NCBI RefSeq assembly: GCF_000226115.1
Contig: NC_016457.1
Coordinates: 8,060,001 to 8,124,000 of the forward strand
Direction: 5' to 3'
DNA length: 64,000 nucleotides
From: Thermothielavioides terrestris NRRL 8126
Taxonomy: Eukaryota > Ascomycota > Sordariomycetes > Sordariales > Chaetomiaceae
This document shows, one piece after another, positions 43,565 to 54,236 of the stretch. The notes under the pieces were generated by a model. The model was not told the DNA's origin. It was given only the letters and a program-made list of their open reading frames with translations, and searched no databases. The translations under genes and the position numbers were made by a program. The stretch's first letter is position 1, and each line of letters opens with the position of its first letter.

Positions 43565-43846
43565 TGTTACACGAACAAAGTGGGTTGCTACCCAGCCTCG
43601 TCAGCCAAGGTAGCGGAGCACTCAAACCAAGCAGGAGCTTCGGAGGAGTGCAAGATGGATGTATTGCAAGAGTGTAGAATGCGGGCAAGTGCCTACCTAA
43701 ATACAGGAGTGTGGTGGCCTGTGCGTAAGGTGGCCTGTGCACTGTTGCGGGGCCCAGTGCTGTTGTGGGGCCTAGTGGGCCCAGTGGGCCCACACTTGCG
43801 CAGTTGGCTACAGGTGGCCACAGGTGACCCACAACTGCGTGTAACA
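43565..43846 (-). repeat. Right LTR (5' LTR of the minus-strand element)
   Basis: 282 bp with the same TGTTACAC/GTGTAACA ends. On the minus strand it is followed after two bases by the tRNA-complementary primer-binding site, which fixes the direction of the element. Confidence 0.92.
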
Positions 43847-45083
43847 GGTCTTTAGGCGATAGTATACTAGGATTTTATTAGGGTTGAACAGTATTAATCT
43901 AGCTCCCCTCTATATACTAGTGATATTCTTATAAATCGTTTTATATACCTATAGGTAGATGATTAAGAACTGGAAGTTGTTGATCTAGGAGGCATCGAAC
44001 AGAGCGTTTTATATAACCAATTAGCGATATCTCTATATTAGAGAACTAAAGACCCCTATATCAAGGGGCTATAGTTTATAGGTTAAATATAGTAGTAGGC
44101 AAAGCGGTATAATCTTGTTAGATTTATAATACTCAACGAACTATAGCGAAATATATAATATATAGCCGTTAAGGATCAATAGCCAGTATATATCTATAGT
44201 TCAAGGGCGGGTGTATATGTCGAAGTACTAGATCTATTCGAAGGCGATACTATAGTCTGTCTAGCTATTAGGAGAGACCTAGATGACTACGTCGTTGTCA
44301 AGGTTAGAAGGAATCTAGGCCTATTGAATATAAGTGCCTTCGAAGATAACGAAAGGTAGTAAGACGAAGCCATTGGCTAAGATATATTTGATGATCAACA
44401 CCTAGTCGTAGTTGCTTAGCTAAATCGAATATAGTACTTCCTTACAGTATAGAACGATCACTATAGCATTGTCCCTAATCCCTTTTATATAGCCTTTTTT
44501 ATCTATGTTATAGATATCGTTGTCGGCGATGCTATATACTAGGCGAGTGATCTAGAAGAGGTTAAACCACTAGGTAGCCGTCTAATGGTCTAGAGCATCC
44601 TTCCTCAACTGATCTAATACGTAGGAGTAGCGTATTCAAAGATCTAGATGCTAGGAAAGGAAGTTGTAGTACTAGTTCTTACCTAGAGGTTTATTATCGC
44701 CCTTAGTATATAACAGTTGTATACCTAGATGTTCAATGGCCAAGATAGACATCGGCTAGCCCTAGGCATCTAACTAGTAGATAGCCTTAACGACTGAGTC
44801 CTCCTTAGCAAGTGTAAGGCGTTGTAAGTGCTAGGCAACGGCCTAGTAGTTCGAAGTATAGCCACTAAAGCGGTCGGTAAGTGTAGAATGTAGGATATTA
44901 AAGAGTAGGGCGGCTTGTCGAAGGCTATAGACTTCCTTGGCTTAGAACGCTTCGATTGCAAGGCGAATTCGATCTTCTTTGCTAGGTTGGTTAACCATCT
45001 TCCTAACGTATCTGGAAAACAACAAACTAGCAAGATTGATCAAGGTTTAGTCGAAAAATAGGCTGGCGATATTGTTGTTGTAG

Positions 45084-47397
45084 TGTTCTGAACCATAGGA
45101 AATTGGTGGTTTGTGTGGCTGGCCGGTATCTGTGGGCAACCGACATGGGTGTGGGCGACGTTAGTTATCGATAGACCCGAAGAGCGTAGCATTGACCCCG
45201 CAATACTGCAGCTGTGGTCGGCAGCACGGTAGTGGGAATGGCCTCGGACCCACTCGGCACGCAGGGCCAGGGCATGTAAGTCGAAGGGACCGCAACCCAG
45301 TGAGATACAGATGGAGCTCGTCCTAGTCCTAAGGTACCTGATGCATATCCCATATTCTAAGCGGCTTTTATCATGGCAATCACGAGAAGATCTTCGTTGA
45401 AGCAGACAAGGTTGCTTGGCAGCCCGCTGTTGTGAGACCGCGCGACGCAGGCGATTGGCGGGGTACCTAGGCAGGCCGCATCGGTGCCGGCGCAAAATCT
45501 GGGCACCCACGGATATGGCATCGGGCTGGCAGAAGGGCTGCGATTCTGGCTTGCAGAAACTCTCCAGCCCACGTCTGCAGATGGTTGGTTGGCCATTGAT
45601 CACAGGGAAGGAGGGGTAGATCCCGTTGGCAAGGACAGGAACCGCTCCCCTCCTTCCAGCTGTCACCCACCTTCCCCTCACATCCTTCATATGCTGTCCT
45701 CGGCTCCCTTCGATGTTCCAGCCGCCTCGCCAGCCGCCTCGTCCGAGGTATTCAACATGTTCTTTTGTGTGGAAAACACAGGGAAAAGACGGAGTCGTCG
45801 GAAAACATCTTCGCATATTTGCGCAAGCCGGACTGACGGGCCTGGGCAAGGAAGCTAAGGATCTCGTCGTCTTGTGAAGCAATGTGAACATGCCAGAACA
45901 ACTACAATCTCAATGCCTTAAACCCCGCTCGGGAGATGTATGCAACTGCATTCAACCAGACGTGGACGACAGGGCCGTTTCCTACGCGAGGGGCGGCCCG
46001 GATGAGATGGGAGCCTGGGAGCTGTCTTAACCGATCCATTGACGGGAATGTTGTGTTAGCAAGCCCAACGCGGGGTTGGAGAGCACATCTACCGAGACAT
46101 AGCGCCTCAGGACGGCCAAGCGCCCCAATGTGCAAGTTCGTACTTTCCCGTTGCGCAGGTGCACCTGTCGACAAGGACACTGGGGGCGAGCCCTGCTATG
46201 TTTAGCAGGTTAACACACTTGAACATTGGAGATGAGGAGTCGCCACCCCTCCCTTCGTCCTGTGACACGACCCTCACGCACCAGAGACGAACCGATCCGT
46301 GCTACCTAGGGCACATGCCATAAATACACAAGCATCCATCTTCGCTGGAGCTGGTGCCCCTTTCACATTCGGATCTTCGCTGACCTCGGTTCTAGGCTAG
46401 CATAGCTGGCCCCGACTTTTTGTTCGTTTCAGTGTTCCTTTTCATTTCCTCCGAGACACTTCTCCTTTCTCCTCTTAGACAGCACGTCTCTCCTAACAAT
46501 ACAAAAATAGAATCGGACAACTGGAATCCCGACTTCCTTTCCACCGTTCTCTTCCTACGTTGCGCACGGCCCGCGGTTATCTCGCGAGGTGCTTTCGAAT
46601 GTGGGAGCACGCGACCCCGCACTGACCTGTCACTGTTGTAAGAATCACGTTAACTCTAGCGCCAGCGCTCGACGAAGCTACCGCCGACGCGAGACGCCAA
46701 ACCTGGCCTCAAGACACTTTTGTGTGCACGCAAGCGAATCACTTCCCAGGGATTCATTCGGTCGTCTCACAACTGGGTTTCTAGAGAAGGCAGGTGTTGT
46801 GCCCCATTCCAGAATGGACCAAGATGGCGAATGCTTGCCGTTCCCGTTCCCGCCCGCGGCCCCAGGCTGGGGAGCTCCACAGGTGGAGCGCCGGACGGCC
46901 GAAGCGGCTTCCCAGTGCCCCATTGGGACCTCCACATCCCGCCGCGCTGCAGCCGGAGCTCCCTGCGTTTCCCGAGCTCTGCCCCAATCCGAGCTCCCAA
47001 CTTGTTCCCAGTCCCCGATTCCAGCCGACTGCGTCGGCCAGACCCCTGCCGACCAATGCCGGAGATCTCGCCTTGGCGTCGTCACTACGCCATGGACCCT
47101 GGCACGCTCTCTGACCCCTGGCTCTGACGGCATCCGGGGTCGGTTGAGCGCTCTCCAGCCGGAAAGTTGGATATGGCTTGGCTTCATAGGACCCTTGACC
47201 AGAGAAACAGCACCCACCTTACAAGAGCCGACGGAGCAGCGAGCATTGGGCTAACTCCTCGTTCGCGGCATGCAGGTGCGAGATTCGGCGTGTCGAGGAC
47301 TAAATTTTGGATATAAAGTTGGGGCCTAGTGAACGACCGAGCTGGTCAGCAGTCCCCTTCCGTCGTCGGTATATTTAGCGCAACCCGTGCATCAAGT
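45084..47397. other. Gene-poor region between transposon nest and carrier gene
   Basis: About 2.3 kb. A minus-strand open frame runs from an ATG at 45891 to 45040 (283 codons), but it overlaps the transposon edge, has a random-looking composition and no recognisable motif, so I do not call it a gene. Other open frames at 46.6-47.25 kb on both strands are equally unsupported. The last several hundred bases should hold the carrier promoter. Confidence 0.5.
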
Positions 47398-48481
47398 ATG
47401 TCCAACCCGGTCAAGCAGGCGGCTGAAGCAGCGCGGTCTAGGGGAAGCGAAGTGATGGGTACGGCCAAGACAGTCAAGAGCGACAGCGTCGCCGTTGCCA
47501 ATGACTTCCTCCACACGCCATTCATGCGGGCGGCCCTGCCCTTCATCAACGGCGGAATCAGCGGCATGGTGGCCACCACGGTGGTCCAGCCTGTCGACAT
47601 GATCAAGGTCCGCATCCAGCTCGCGGGCGAGGGCAAGGCAGGTGGACCGAAGCCGACGCCACTATCCGTCACGCGCGAGATCTTGGCCAGCGGCAAGGCG
47701 CTCGATCTGTACACCGGCCTGTCGGCGGGTCTGCTCCGGCAAGCCGTGTACACCACGGCCCGCCTCGGGTTCTTCGATACCTTCATGGGCTCGCTGACGT
47801 CCCGCGCCAAGGCGAAAGGGCAGAGCGTGGGCTTCGCCGAGCGGGCCACGGCGGGTCTCGCGGCAGGCGGCCTCGCCGCTATGATCGGCAACCCGGCAGA
47901 CCTCGCGTTGATCCGCATGCAGAGCGACGGGCTCAAGCCGATTGCCGAGCGCAAGAACTACAAGTCGGTCATTGACGCGCTCGTGTCCATCGCCAAGAGT
48001 GAGGGCGTCGGAGCGCTGTGGGCGGGGGCGACGCCGACGGTGGTGCGCGCCATGGCGCTGAACTTCGGCCAGCTGGCCTTCTTCAGCGAGGCGAAGGCGC
48101 AGCTGAAGGCGCGGACGACGTGGTCGACCAACGCGCAGACCCTCAGCGCCAGCGCCATCGCCGGCTTCTTCGCCTCCTTCTTCTCGCTGCCGTTCGACTT
48201 CGTCAAGACGCGGCTGCAGAAGCAGCAGAAGGGCCCCGACGGGAAGCTGCCCTACGCCGGCACGGCAGACTGCTTCGCCAAGGTGGCGAAACAGGAGGGC
48301 CTGATGCGATTCTATCGCGGTTTCGGCACGTACTATGTGCGCATTGCGCCGCATGCGTAGGTGGCCCCCGGAGAACTGTGTTTTGCTGGTGGACGCCCGT
48401 TGTTTGCTGACAGATCCTCCTCCCCTCTGTAGGATGGTGACCCTAATTGTGGCGGACTACCTGGGATGGTTGACGAAGTAG
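47398..48481 (+). CDS. Mitochondrial carrier, 2-oxoglutarate/malate type
   Basis: Inner-membrane mitochondrial solute carrier, about 335 aa. Exons are 47398-48356 and 48433-48481, with a 76-bp intron (GTAGGT..TAG). Three tandem about 100-residue repeats carry the carrier signature: PVDMIKVRIQ in repeat 1, PADLALIRMQ in repeat 2 and PFDFVKTRLQKQQKG in repeat 3. Each starts after a hydrophobic helix such as INGGISGMVATTVV. The repeat-2 residues with RMQSDG, together with the overall pattern, fit the oxoglutarate/malate carrier subfamily, which exchanges 2-oxoglutarate for malate or other dicarboxylates. The N-terminal about 45 residues before the first helix are hydrophilic and longer than in yeast relatives. 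The in-frame sequence upstream of 47398 has no ATG. Confidence 0.88.
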
Positions 48482-49063
48482 ACTGTGGGCTGTCGAGTTG
48501 GATTTCTTTTTGGCCGTGTTCTCTTTCGGGTTGAGTTGTCATCCCAGTTGCATAAGGGTGTTCTGGTAAGGGTTGGTTCTGGTCGTTTCACAGTCAGTAT
48601 TACCTCGGCGTCTGAAGCGGCAAGGCATTCAGAAAGCCTGCGCGCTCGCGCTCAGTGTTGGTTGTTTTTTTGCATCCAATTTTTGTGTTTCTGCATTCTG
48701 TTTCCTGCACCTCTTCATCGTTAGTCCTGAGAGCGGCGCCGTGGTTGGTGAAGAGAGCGCAGCCTCGGGAAAATTGGACGAGTCTCAAATTGTGCTTTGT
48801 CTGGCCCTGATTGGGTTCACCGCTGGTGCTGGTGCTTCGGCGCCTCGTCGGCAGATAATTGATCCGTATTCCGCCGAACGGTCTGGGAGCCAACCAAACA
48901 ACCAAGTCGGGCACCTAAGCTGCAAGGCTGAAGTGGGTTCCAAGTTGCACTGCGAACACCGGAAAGTAGCCCCACCGATTCTGGAGTCGACCACGGTGAA
49001 ACTATCAGTTTGAGACAACTATATTCCCCTCGTCACCGTTGAAGATGTGCTTGGGAACTGGCC
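48482..49063. other. Intergenic region
   Basis: About 580 bp between the carrier and PAN2, both on plus. It presumably holds the carrier 3' UTR and the PAN2 promoter. No other feature was seen. Confidence 0.6.
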
Positions 49064-52000
49064 ATGGATGCGGACTGGGACGAGGCAAGTTGGTCTATTT
49101 TTTTTTTTACCGTATCCCCGGAGCAAAGTGGGGTTGCGACCGTCGATGGCAGCGCCGGGGAGCAGCCGTGGTCGCAAGTCGAACGTACCCCGCGATGCTG
49201 AACCCTGCATCCTGTGTGCCGCCCACAGCCCGAATGCCCTCGTGCCCTCGTCGCCGTGACGTGTCTTCTTGACTGACCGCGCAATGATTCCGAACAGGTC
49301 ACCCGCATCGCCTTCCCGGCGCCCGGAACCAATGACTATCCCAGACCGGCGACCACCCTCGCCTTCGACACCATCGCCGAGCTGCTATGGGCAGGAAACG
49401 ACCGGGTACGTCGTCTGTTGTCTGAGGGCGCGCTTGTGTCTGCGCATACCTGCGATGCTCTGTTCTCTGTGTCCCTGTGTCTCGGCGTGTCTGACGATAC
49501 CAGGGCCGCGTGGCCTCGTTCTACGGCCGCGACCTCCAACGATACACTGCCTTCAAGATTCAGCCGCCTTCCGAAGGTCCCGTCCGCCAGTTCCTCTTCC
49601 ATGACAAGGGCGTCATAGCCCTCGGCACTCGGAGCGTTCACATGGCGATGCGGAGGGGCCCGGCTCTGTGGAATATCCGGTATGGCTGCCGCTGGACGGA
49701 GCAGTTGGACCAGCGCGTTCGAGTCGCTTACTGCGCCCCCACAGTCACGAAGACATGAAGGATCTGCAATGCATGACTTTTACCTCCAAGGGCGCCTCCG
49801 AAATCATCGTCGCCGGCTGGCAGGACACTATGTTCGTCATTGACGTCGTCAAGGGAGAGATTGTCAAGACCGTGCGTTCTACCAGGAGTCTCGTCCTCTC
49901 TCTCATCGGGCGTTCTGCTCACATACGGGCACAGGTCCCCACCGAACATCACTACACCATCATGAAGAAGAGCAAGTATATATGCGCCGCCACACGATCC
50001 GGCTGCGTTGACCTGCTCGACCCCGTCACCTTCAAGCTGGTTAGGAGCTGGCAAGCCCACGCCTCGTACATCAACGACATGGATGCCCAGAACGACTTCA
50101 TCGTTACCTGCGGAGGCTCCCTTAAGCAGCAGGCAGCCCAGACCTACATGCTGGATCCATACGTCAATGTCTTCGATCTCAAGAACATGACCTCTATGAA
50201 GCCCATGCCGTTCCCCCCTCTCGCGGCGCACGTGCGACTGCATCCCAGGATGCTCACCACCAGCATCGTGACTTCGCAACATGGGCAGATGCATGTGGTC
50301 GACATCATGAACCCCAATACGAGCAATGTGCGGTACGCGAACGTCATGTCCTTCATCAACCTGTTCGAAATTGCGCCCTCGGGCGAAGCTCTAGCCATGG
50401 CCGACTCCGAGTGCAACGTCCACCTCTGGGGATCACCATCGAAGATTCACTTCACCAACATGGCGCTTCCGATAGAGCTGCCGAAGGCAGAAGAGCCCGC
50501 GCCGATGCTGGATTGGTCGCCTGACACGTACGGGCAGCCCCGCCGACGACGCTCTTCGTTTTCCCTTCGCGTTGCTGACCTTTTACATAGACCTCTGAGC
50601 TCGATCGGCCTTCCCTATTACCGCGAACCGTTATTCTCGGCTTGGCCTGCAGATATTATCTCCGACGTGGGCGCCCCACCGGTGCAGCTCGACCCAGGCT
50701 TTCTCGCCACCCTCAAACAGACTGACTGGGGCTTCTACGGCCGGAACACACGGGGCTTGCGGCGCAACCAGGTCGAGGATACGCGGGCGAGCACCAAGAC
50801 CTCCGCTGCCATACAAGCGCCGAAGTTCTTGAGCGAGAAGGCGCGCGAGTCGGCCATGTCTTCCGGTGCGGACTCCGCGTCCGACTCTCTGGCAGGCCAG
50901 GGCCCGTCTGATCCTTCTTCATCGCCGACCGAGCTCGAGAGCTTGAAGCCTGAGGCGCCGCCCATGTACCGGAACCTAGAGATCAAGTACAGCAAGTTCG
51001 GGGTTGACGACTTTGACTTTGGGTAAGCTTGGGGCCTCGAACTGTCTGATGACGATGCACGGCGGGTGCTAACCATTTCCACTCGTTAGGTATTACAATA
51101 AGACTCAGTATGCCGGCTTAGAGAATCACATCCCCAACTCATACGCCAATTCCCTTCTGCAGCTTATGCATTATACCCCCCTTTTGCGGAATATGGCGCT
51201 GCAGCATGCCGCAACCGCGTGCGTAGGCGACCTGTGTTTGCTGTGCGAGCTGGGTTTCGTTTTCGACATGTTACAAAAGGCCGAGGGCTCTACATGCCAG
51301 GCAACAAATCTGTTCAAAGCGCTGAGCGCCACGCCACAAGGTTCGTCCTAGAACTGAGGCCTTCGGTCTACAGAAGGAGTAGGATGATGACTGACATTGC
51401 GAAGCTGCGCCTCTGGGCTTGCTGGAAGAGGAAAGCCATGTGCCATCTCTTTCGACAATGACCCAAGGACTGGGTAGGTTTCTGTTTGACCGGATCACCC
51501 ACGAATACCGGAGCATCGCCCCAGCCTCAACCGCACTGGAGCAGGCCGTCTTCAACCTCCCACAGCCCCCGAACCCGGACGAGTTGGCGTCACGAATCCT
51601 CGCTACGTCAGCCGTGGTCATGATAAAATGTATGAATTGCCGGAGCGAGACAACGCGCCCCGGCACGGCGCACGTCAACGATTTAATGTACCCTCTACCG
51701 AAGGCCGGCGCGAGAGGCGGCAGAGCGACGAAGACGACCTTCTCACAGGTCCTCAAAATGGGCGTCGAAAGAGAAACGTCCTCCAAGGGATGGTGCAGCC
51801 GATGTCAGCGATACCAAAACCTGCAGATGCGCAAGACCATCCACAGCGTCCCGGCCGTTTTAGCTGTCAACGCTGCGGTTTCTACGGCCGAACACCGGAG
51901 GCTCTGGGCGACGCCCGGCTGGTTGCCAGAGGAAATCGGCATCATTGTTGATCAAGGGCAGTTCTTTTGCTTCGAAGGCGAAGACCTGAAGCTCCATCTC

Positions 52001-53267
52001 CAGCGGGGGATTCACAATATCACGGTTTACTCGTTGATCGGAATGGTCGTCAACATCGAGAGCAACGCGCCCCAGAAGACGCACCTCGTGGGCATGATCA
52101 ATGGTAGGTTTCTTTAGCTAGGTGAGCCTTGATTTGAAGCTTGGAGTTGCTGACAAGTTTGTAGTTGCTCATGCGGAAACGACGCCTCCCGGCGAGAGCA
52201 AGTGGCACCTGTTCAATGACTTTTCAGTGCGGCCTGTCTCGGCCGCCGAAGCATTGAGGTTCAACGCGGCATGGAAGATGCCAGCCGTCCTTCTGTTCCA
52301 AATGAAAGCCGCAAACAACCAGAGCAACATGGACTGGAAGGCGAAGCTGGACACGTCGATTCTGTACAAGGATCTGAGCCCACACTCGGAGGCGAAGACG
52401 TACCGGGTGCTCGACCCAGAGACGGAGCGACCTGGCCCAGACACCATCGTGGCTCTGGACACCGAGTTCGTGTCGCTCAAGCAACCCGAGATCCAGATGA
52501 ACTCGGACGGCGAGAGGGAAACCATCCGCCCCATGTCCCACGCGTTGGCGCGGGTGTCGGTGGTTCGCGGCCAGGGCGAGCACGAAGGAGAGGCGTTCAT
52601 CGACGACTACATCGCCATCCGGGAGCCGGTGGTGGACTACCTGACGCTGTACTCGGGCATCACGGCCAGCGACCTGGACCCGCGGACCACCAAGCACAAC
52701 CTGGTCTCGCTCAAGACGGCCTACAAGAAGCTGTGGGTGCTGCTTAACCTCGGCTGCCGGTTCCTCGGCCACGGCCTGCGGCAGGACTTCCGCGTCATCA
52801 ACATCCAGGTGCCGCGCGCGCAGGTCATCGACACGATCGAGGTCTTCTACCTCAAGTCACGCCTGCGCAAGCTTTCGCTCGCCTTCCTCGCCTGGTACCT
52901 GCTCAAGGAGGACATCCAGCTCGAGACGCACGACTCGATCGAGGACGCCCGCACGGCCCTCAAGCTGTACCGCAAGTTCCTCGAGTTTGAAGACGCCGGC
53001 GTCCTCGAGCCCATGCTCGAGGACATCTACAAGGCCGGCCGGGCCACCAACTTTAAGCCGCCCCGCCGGGAGGACCAGGTCATCCAGCGGACGGACACGC
53101 CGCCCGTGACGGCGGCGTCGGACGGCGGTGCTGCCGGGGCCAGCGGCGACCCGTCCACGCCGGCGCGTAAGACGGCTGGCCTGGCCCTGGGCGCGTCGTC
53201 GTCAAGCACGCCGTTTGGCACCATTCCTGTGTTTACGCCGAGCAAGGGATCGCCGTTGCCGAAGTGA
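49064..53267 (+). CDS. PAN2: PAN2, catalytic subunit of the PAN2-PAN3 deadenylase
   Basis: Poly(A)-specific 3'-5' exonuclease that trims mRNA tails in the cytoplasm with PAN3. Nine exons, about 1169 aa: 49064-49084, 49298-49405, 49504-49679, 49745-49871, 49935-50527, 50591-51022, 51090-51340, 51405-52103 and 52165-53267. The first exon has seven codons (MDADWDE) and its 213-bp intron uses a GC donor (GCAAGT). Introns 4 and 5 (63 bp each) are stop-free multiples of three; intron 7 ends in AAG. Order of parts: N-terminal WD40 propeller (LLWAGNDRGRVASFYGRDLQ), a PAN3-binding linker, the inactive ubiquitin-hydrolase-like domain (GLENHIPNSYANSLLQLMHY) with a CMNC..CSRC zinc site, and the DEDDh RNase. 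Catalytic residues lie in VALDTEFVSL (near 898), LGHGLRQDFRVIN and THDSIEDARTAL (near 1057). The tail is P/S/T-rich. Confidence 0.96.
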
Positions 53268-54236
53268 GAGGGCTTTTTTGAGGGGTTGTTGTGGGCGGGA
53301 GCCGGGCTTAAGGTGTCGGGAGTTAGTCTGGTAAGGGGAATATCGACGGCGGGTTGTGGGCGGCGGTATACGTGAAAGAGCCGGAGGGTCCGGAGGGACA
53401 TGTGGAATTGTGCAGAGTTGTTTGTTGGCAGAAAAGAACAAGAGTCGAGGTTTTTATCGAACCGGCTGCCCGGTTTGTGTGCGGCGATGACCCTGTCACG
53501 CCTACTCTCATCCATGTCATGTCATGCCACCGGTCGCAGCTGTCTTCATTCATATGAGCGGGATAGCCCACGGCCTCCTCGTCTTCCCAACAATGGATAA
53601 GTGCTGTTCGACTTTCCAATTCTTCTCTGACTCCAGAGTGTTGGGAGCCCATAACTTAACTTCGAGTGTAGTGCTCCAGTACAGCTTAAACCTGACAGTA
53701 GCAACTGACCAGCACTCTTTTAAATGCGCCGTTGGCGATCTCCCTCCTCGACGAGTCACAGGTAGGCAGGTAGCGCTCGGATAGTAGCATGACTTGTCAC
53801 AAAGTCGGCGGTGACTGATTTGAAACCAGGTACGCTTCCTCTGTCACTGTCGCCGTCGCCGTGTAATATACAATTCTCCGCCGCCGCCGCCGTCCCGAGC
53901 CCATCCATCGTCCACGGTTACCGCAACAACTAACCGCTGCGTCACCCGTTCCCGACACACCACTCCCACCCTCCTCTCGTCTTCACCTCAGGAAGAGATG
54001 CAGAAGCCAACAGCGACGGTGCCGAGCCAGCACCCTGCCCTGCTGTGTCTCGCTCGGAAAACAGCAGAGCACAGTTGACTTTTTTCTTTCACGCGTCCAA
54101 GACAGAACAGGGACATGGGCATAAGCATGAGCATGACAGGGTTGTCACCCCGACTCCCCCTATTCATCGTTTGTCCGTCCACTTGCCCCGTACATGTATG
54201 TACATACATACATGATTCCAATCCAGACTTTCTTTT
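53268..54236. other. Intergenic between convergent genes
   Basis: About 970 bp between PAN2 (plus) and the GPI protein gene (minus). It contains a short CCG-repeat stretch near 53880 and a TACATACATACATA microsatellite near 54200. No gene is supportable. Confidence 0.6.

Larger units (their letters stand above)
42653..43846 (-). mobile_element. Compact non-autonomous LTR retrotransposon (TRIM/LARD-like)
   Basis: A complete small LTR element of 1194 bp, flanked by a perfect 5-bp target duplication GGTCT (42648-42652 and 43847-43851). Two LTRs of 281 and 282 bp enclose a 631-bp interior. Orientation is minus: beside the right LTR, two bases inside it, lies a primer-binding site at 43538-43562. 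On the plus strand it reads as the T-arm and acceptor end of a tRNA including CCA (GGTTCGAGTCC...GGGCACCA). At the other end the minus strand shows a purine tract (seven G within AGGGGGGGCAAT) against the left LTR. No gag, protease, reverse transcriptase or integrase is encoded, so movement would depend on another element. It is GC-rich and sits inside the RIP-damaged Fot1 relic, so it is the younger insertion. Confidence 0.9.
42213..44998 (-). pseudogene. Broken Fot1/pogo-type transposase
   Basis: Read from the ATG at 44998 on minus, one frame can be followed with family similarity but about a dozen stops in the first about 210 codons (mostly TAG, one TAA, one TGA) and no obvious frameshift there. 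The start MVNQPSKEDRIRLAIEAF and SLRQAALLF match the psq-type helix-turn-helix. FSGYTS, LTLAKEDSVV and PLGKN match the CENP-B-type region. DIYNIDKKGY is where the first catalytic Asp of the DDE domain lies. Further on, VSPNS is followed by LLILNGY, where active relatives carry Asp, so a catalytic residue reads Asn. The frame is interrupted at 43847/42652 by the LTR element and continues to about 42213. It cannot make an active enzyme. Confidence 0.82.
42122..45083 (-). mobile_element. RIP-degraded Fot1/pogo-type DNA transposon, split by an LTR element
   Basis: A TA-rich block whose minus strand encodes a decayed Fot1-like transposase (listed separately). The octamer CTACAACA at 42122-42129 recurs inverted at 45076-45083 and may be the start of the terminal inverted repeats; longer similarity is lost. 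No TA target duplication was seen outside it. Removing the nested LTR element and its 5-bp duplication leaves about 1.76 kb, which fits Fot1/pogo elements. CAG/CAA codons are widely turned into TAG/TAA, as expected from RIP. Boundaries are tentative. Confidence 0.7.

Noticed and set aside
45040..45891. 283-codon minus-strand open frame beside the transposon
   Set aside because: It has an ATG, but its 3' end lies within the presumed transposon edge, the composition looks random, no motif is recognisable and two other frames are also open in part.
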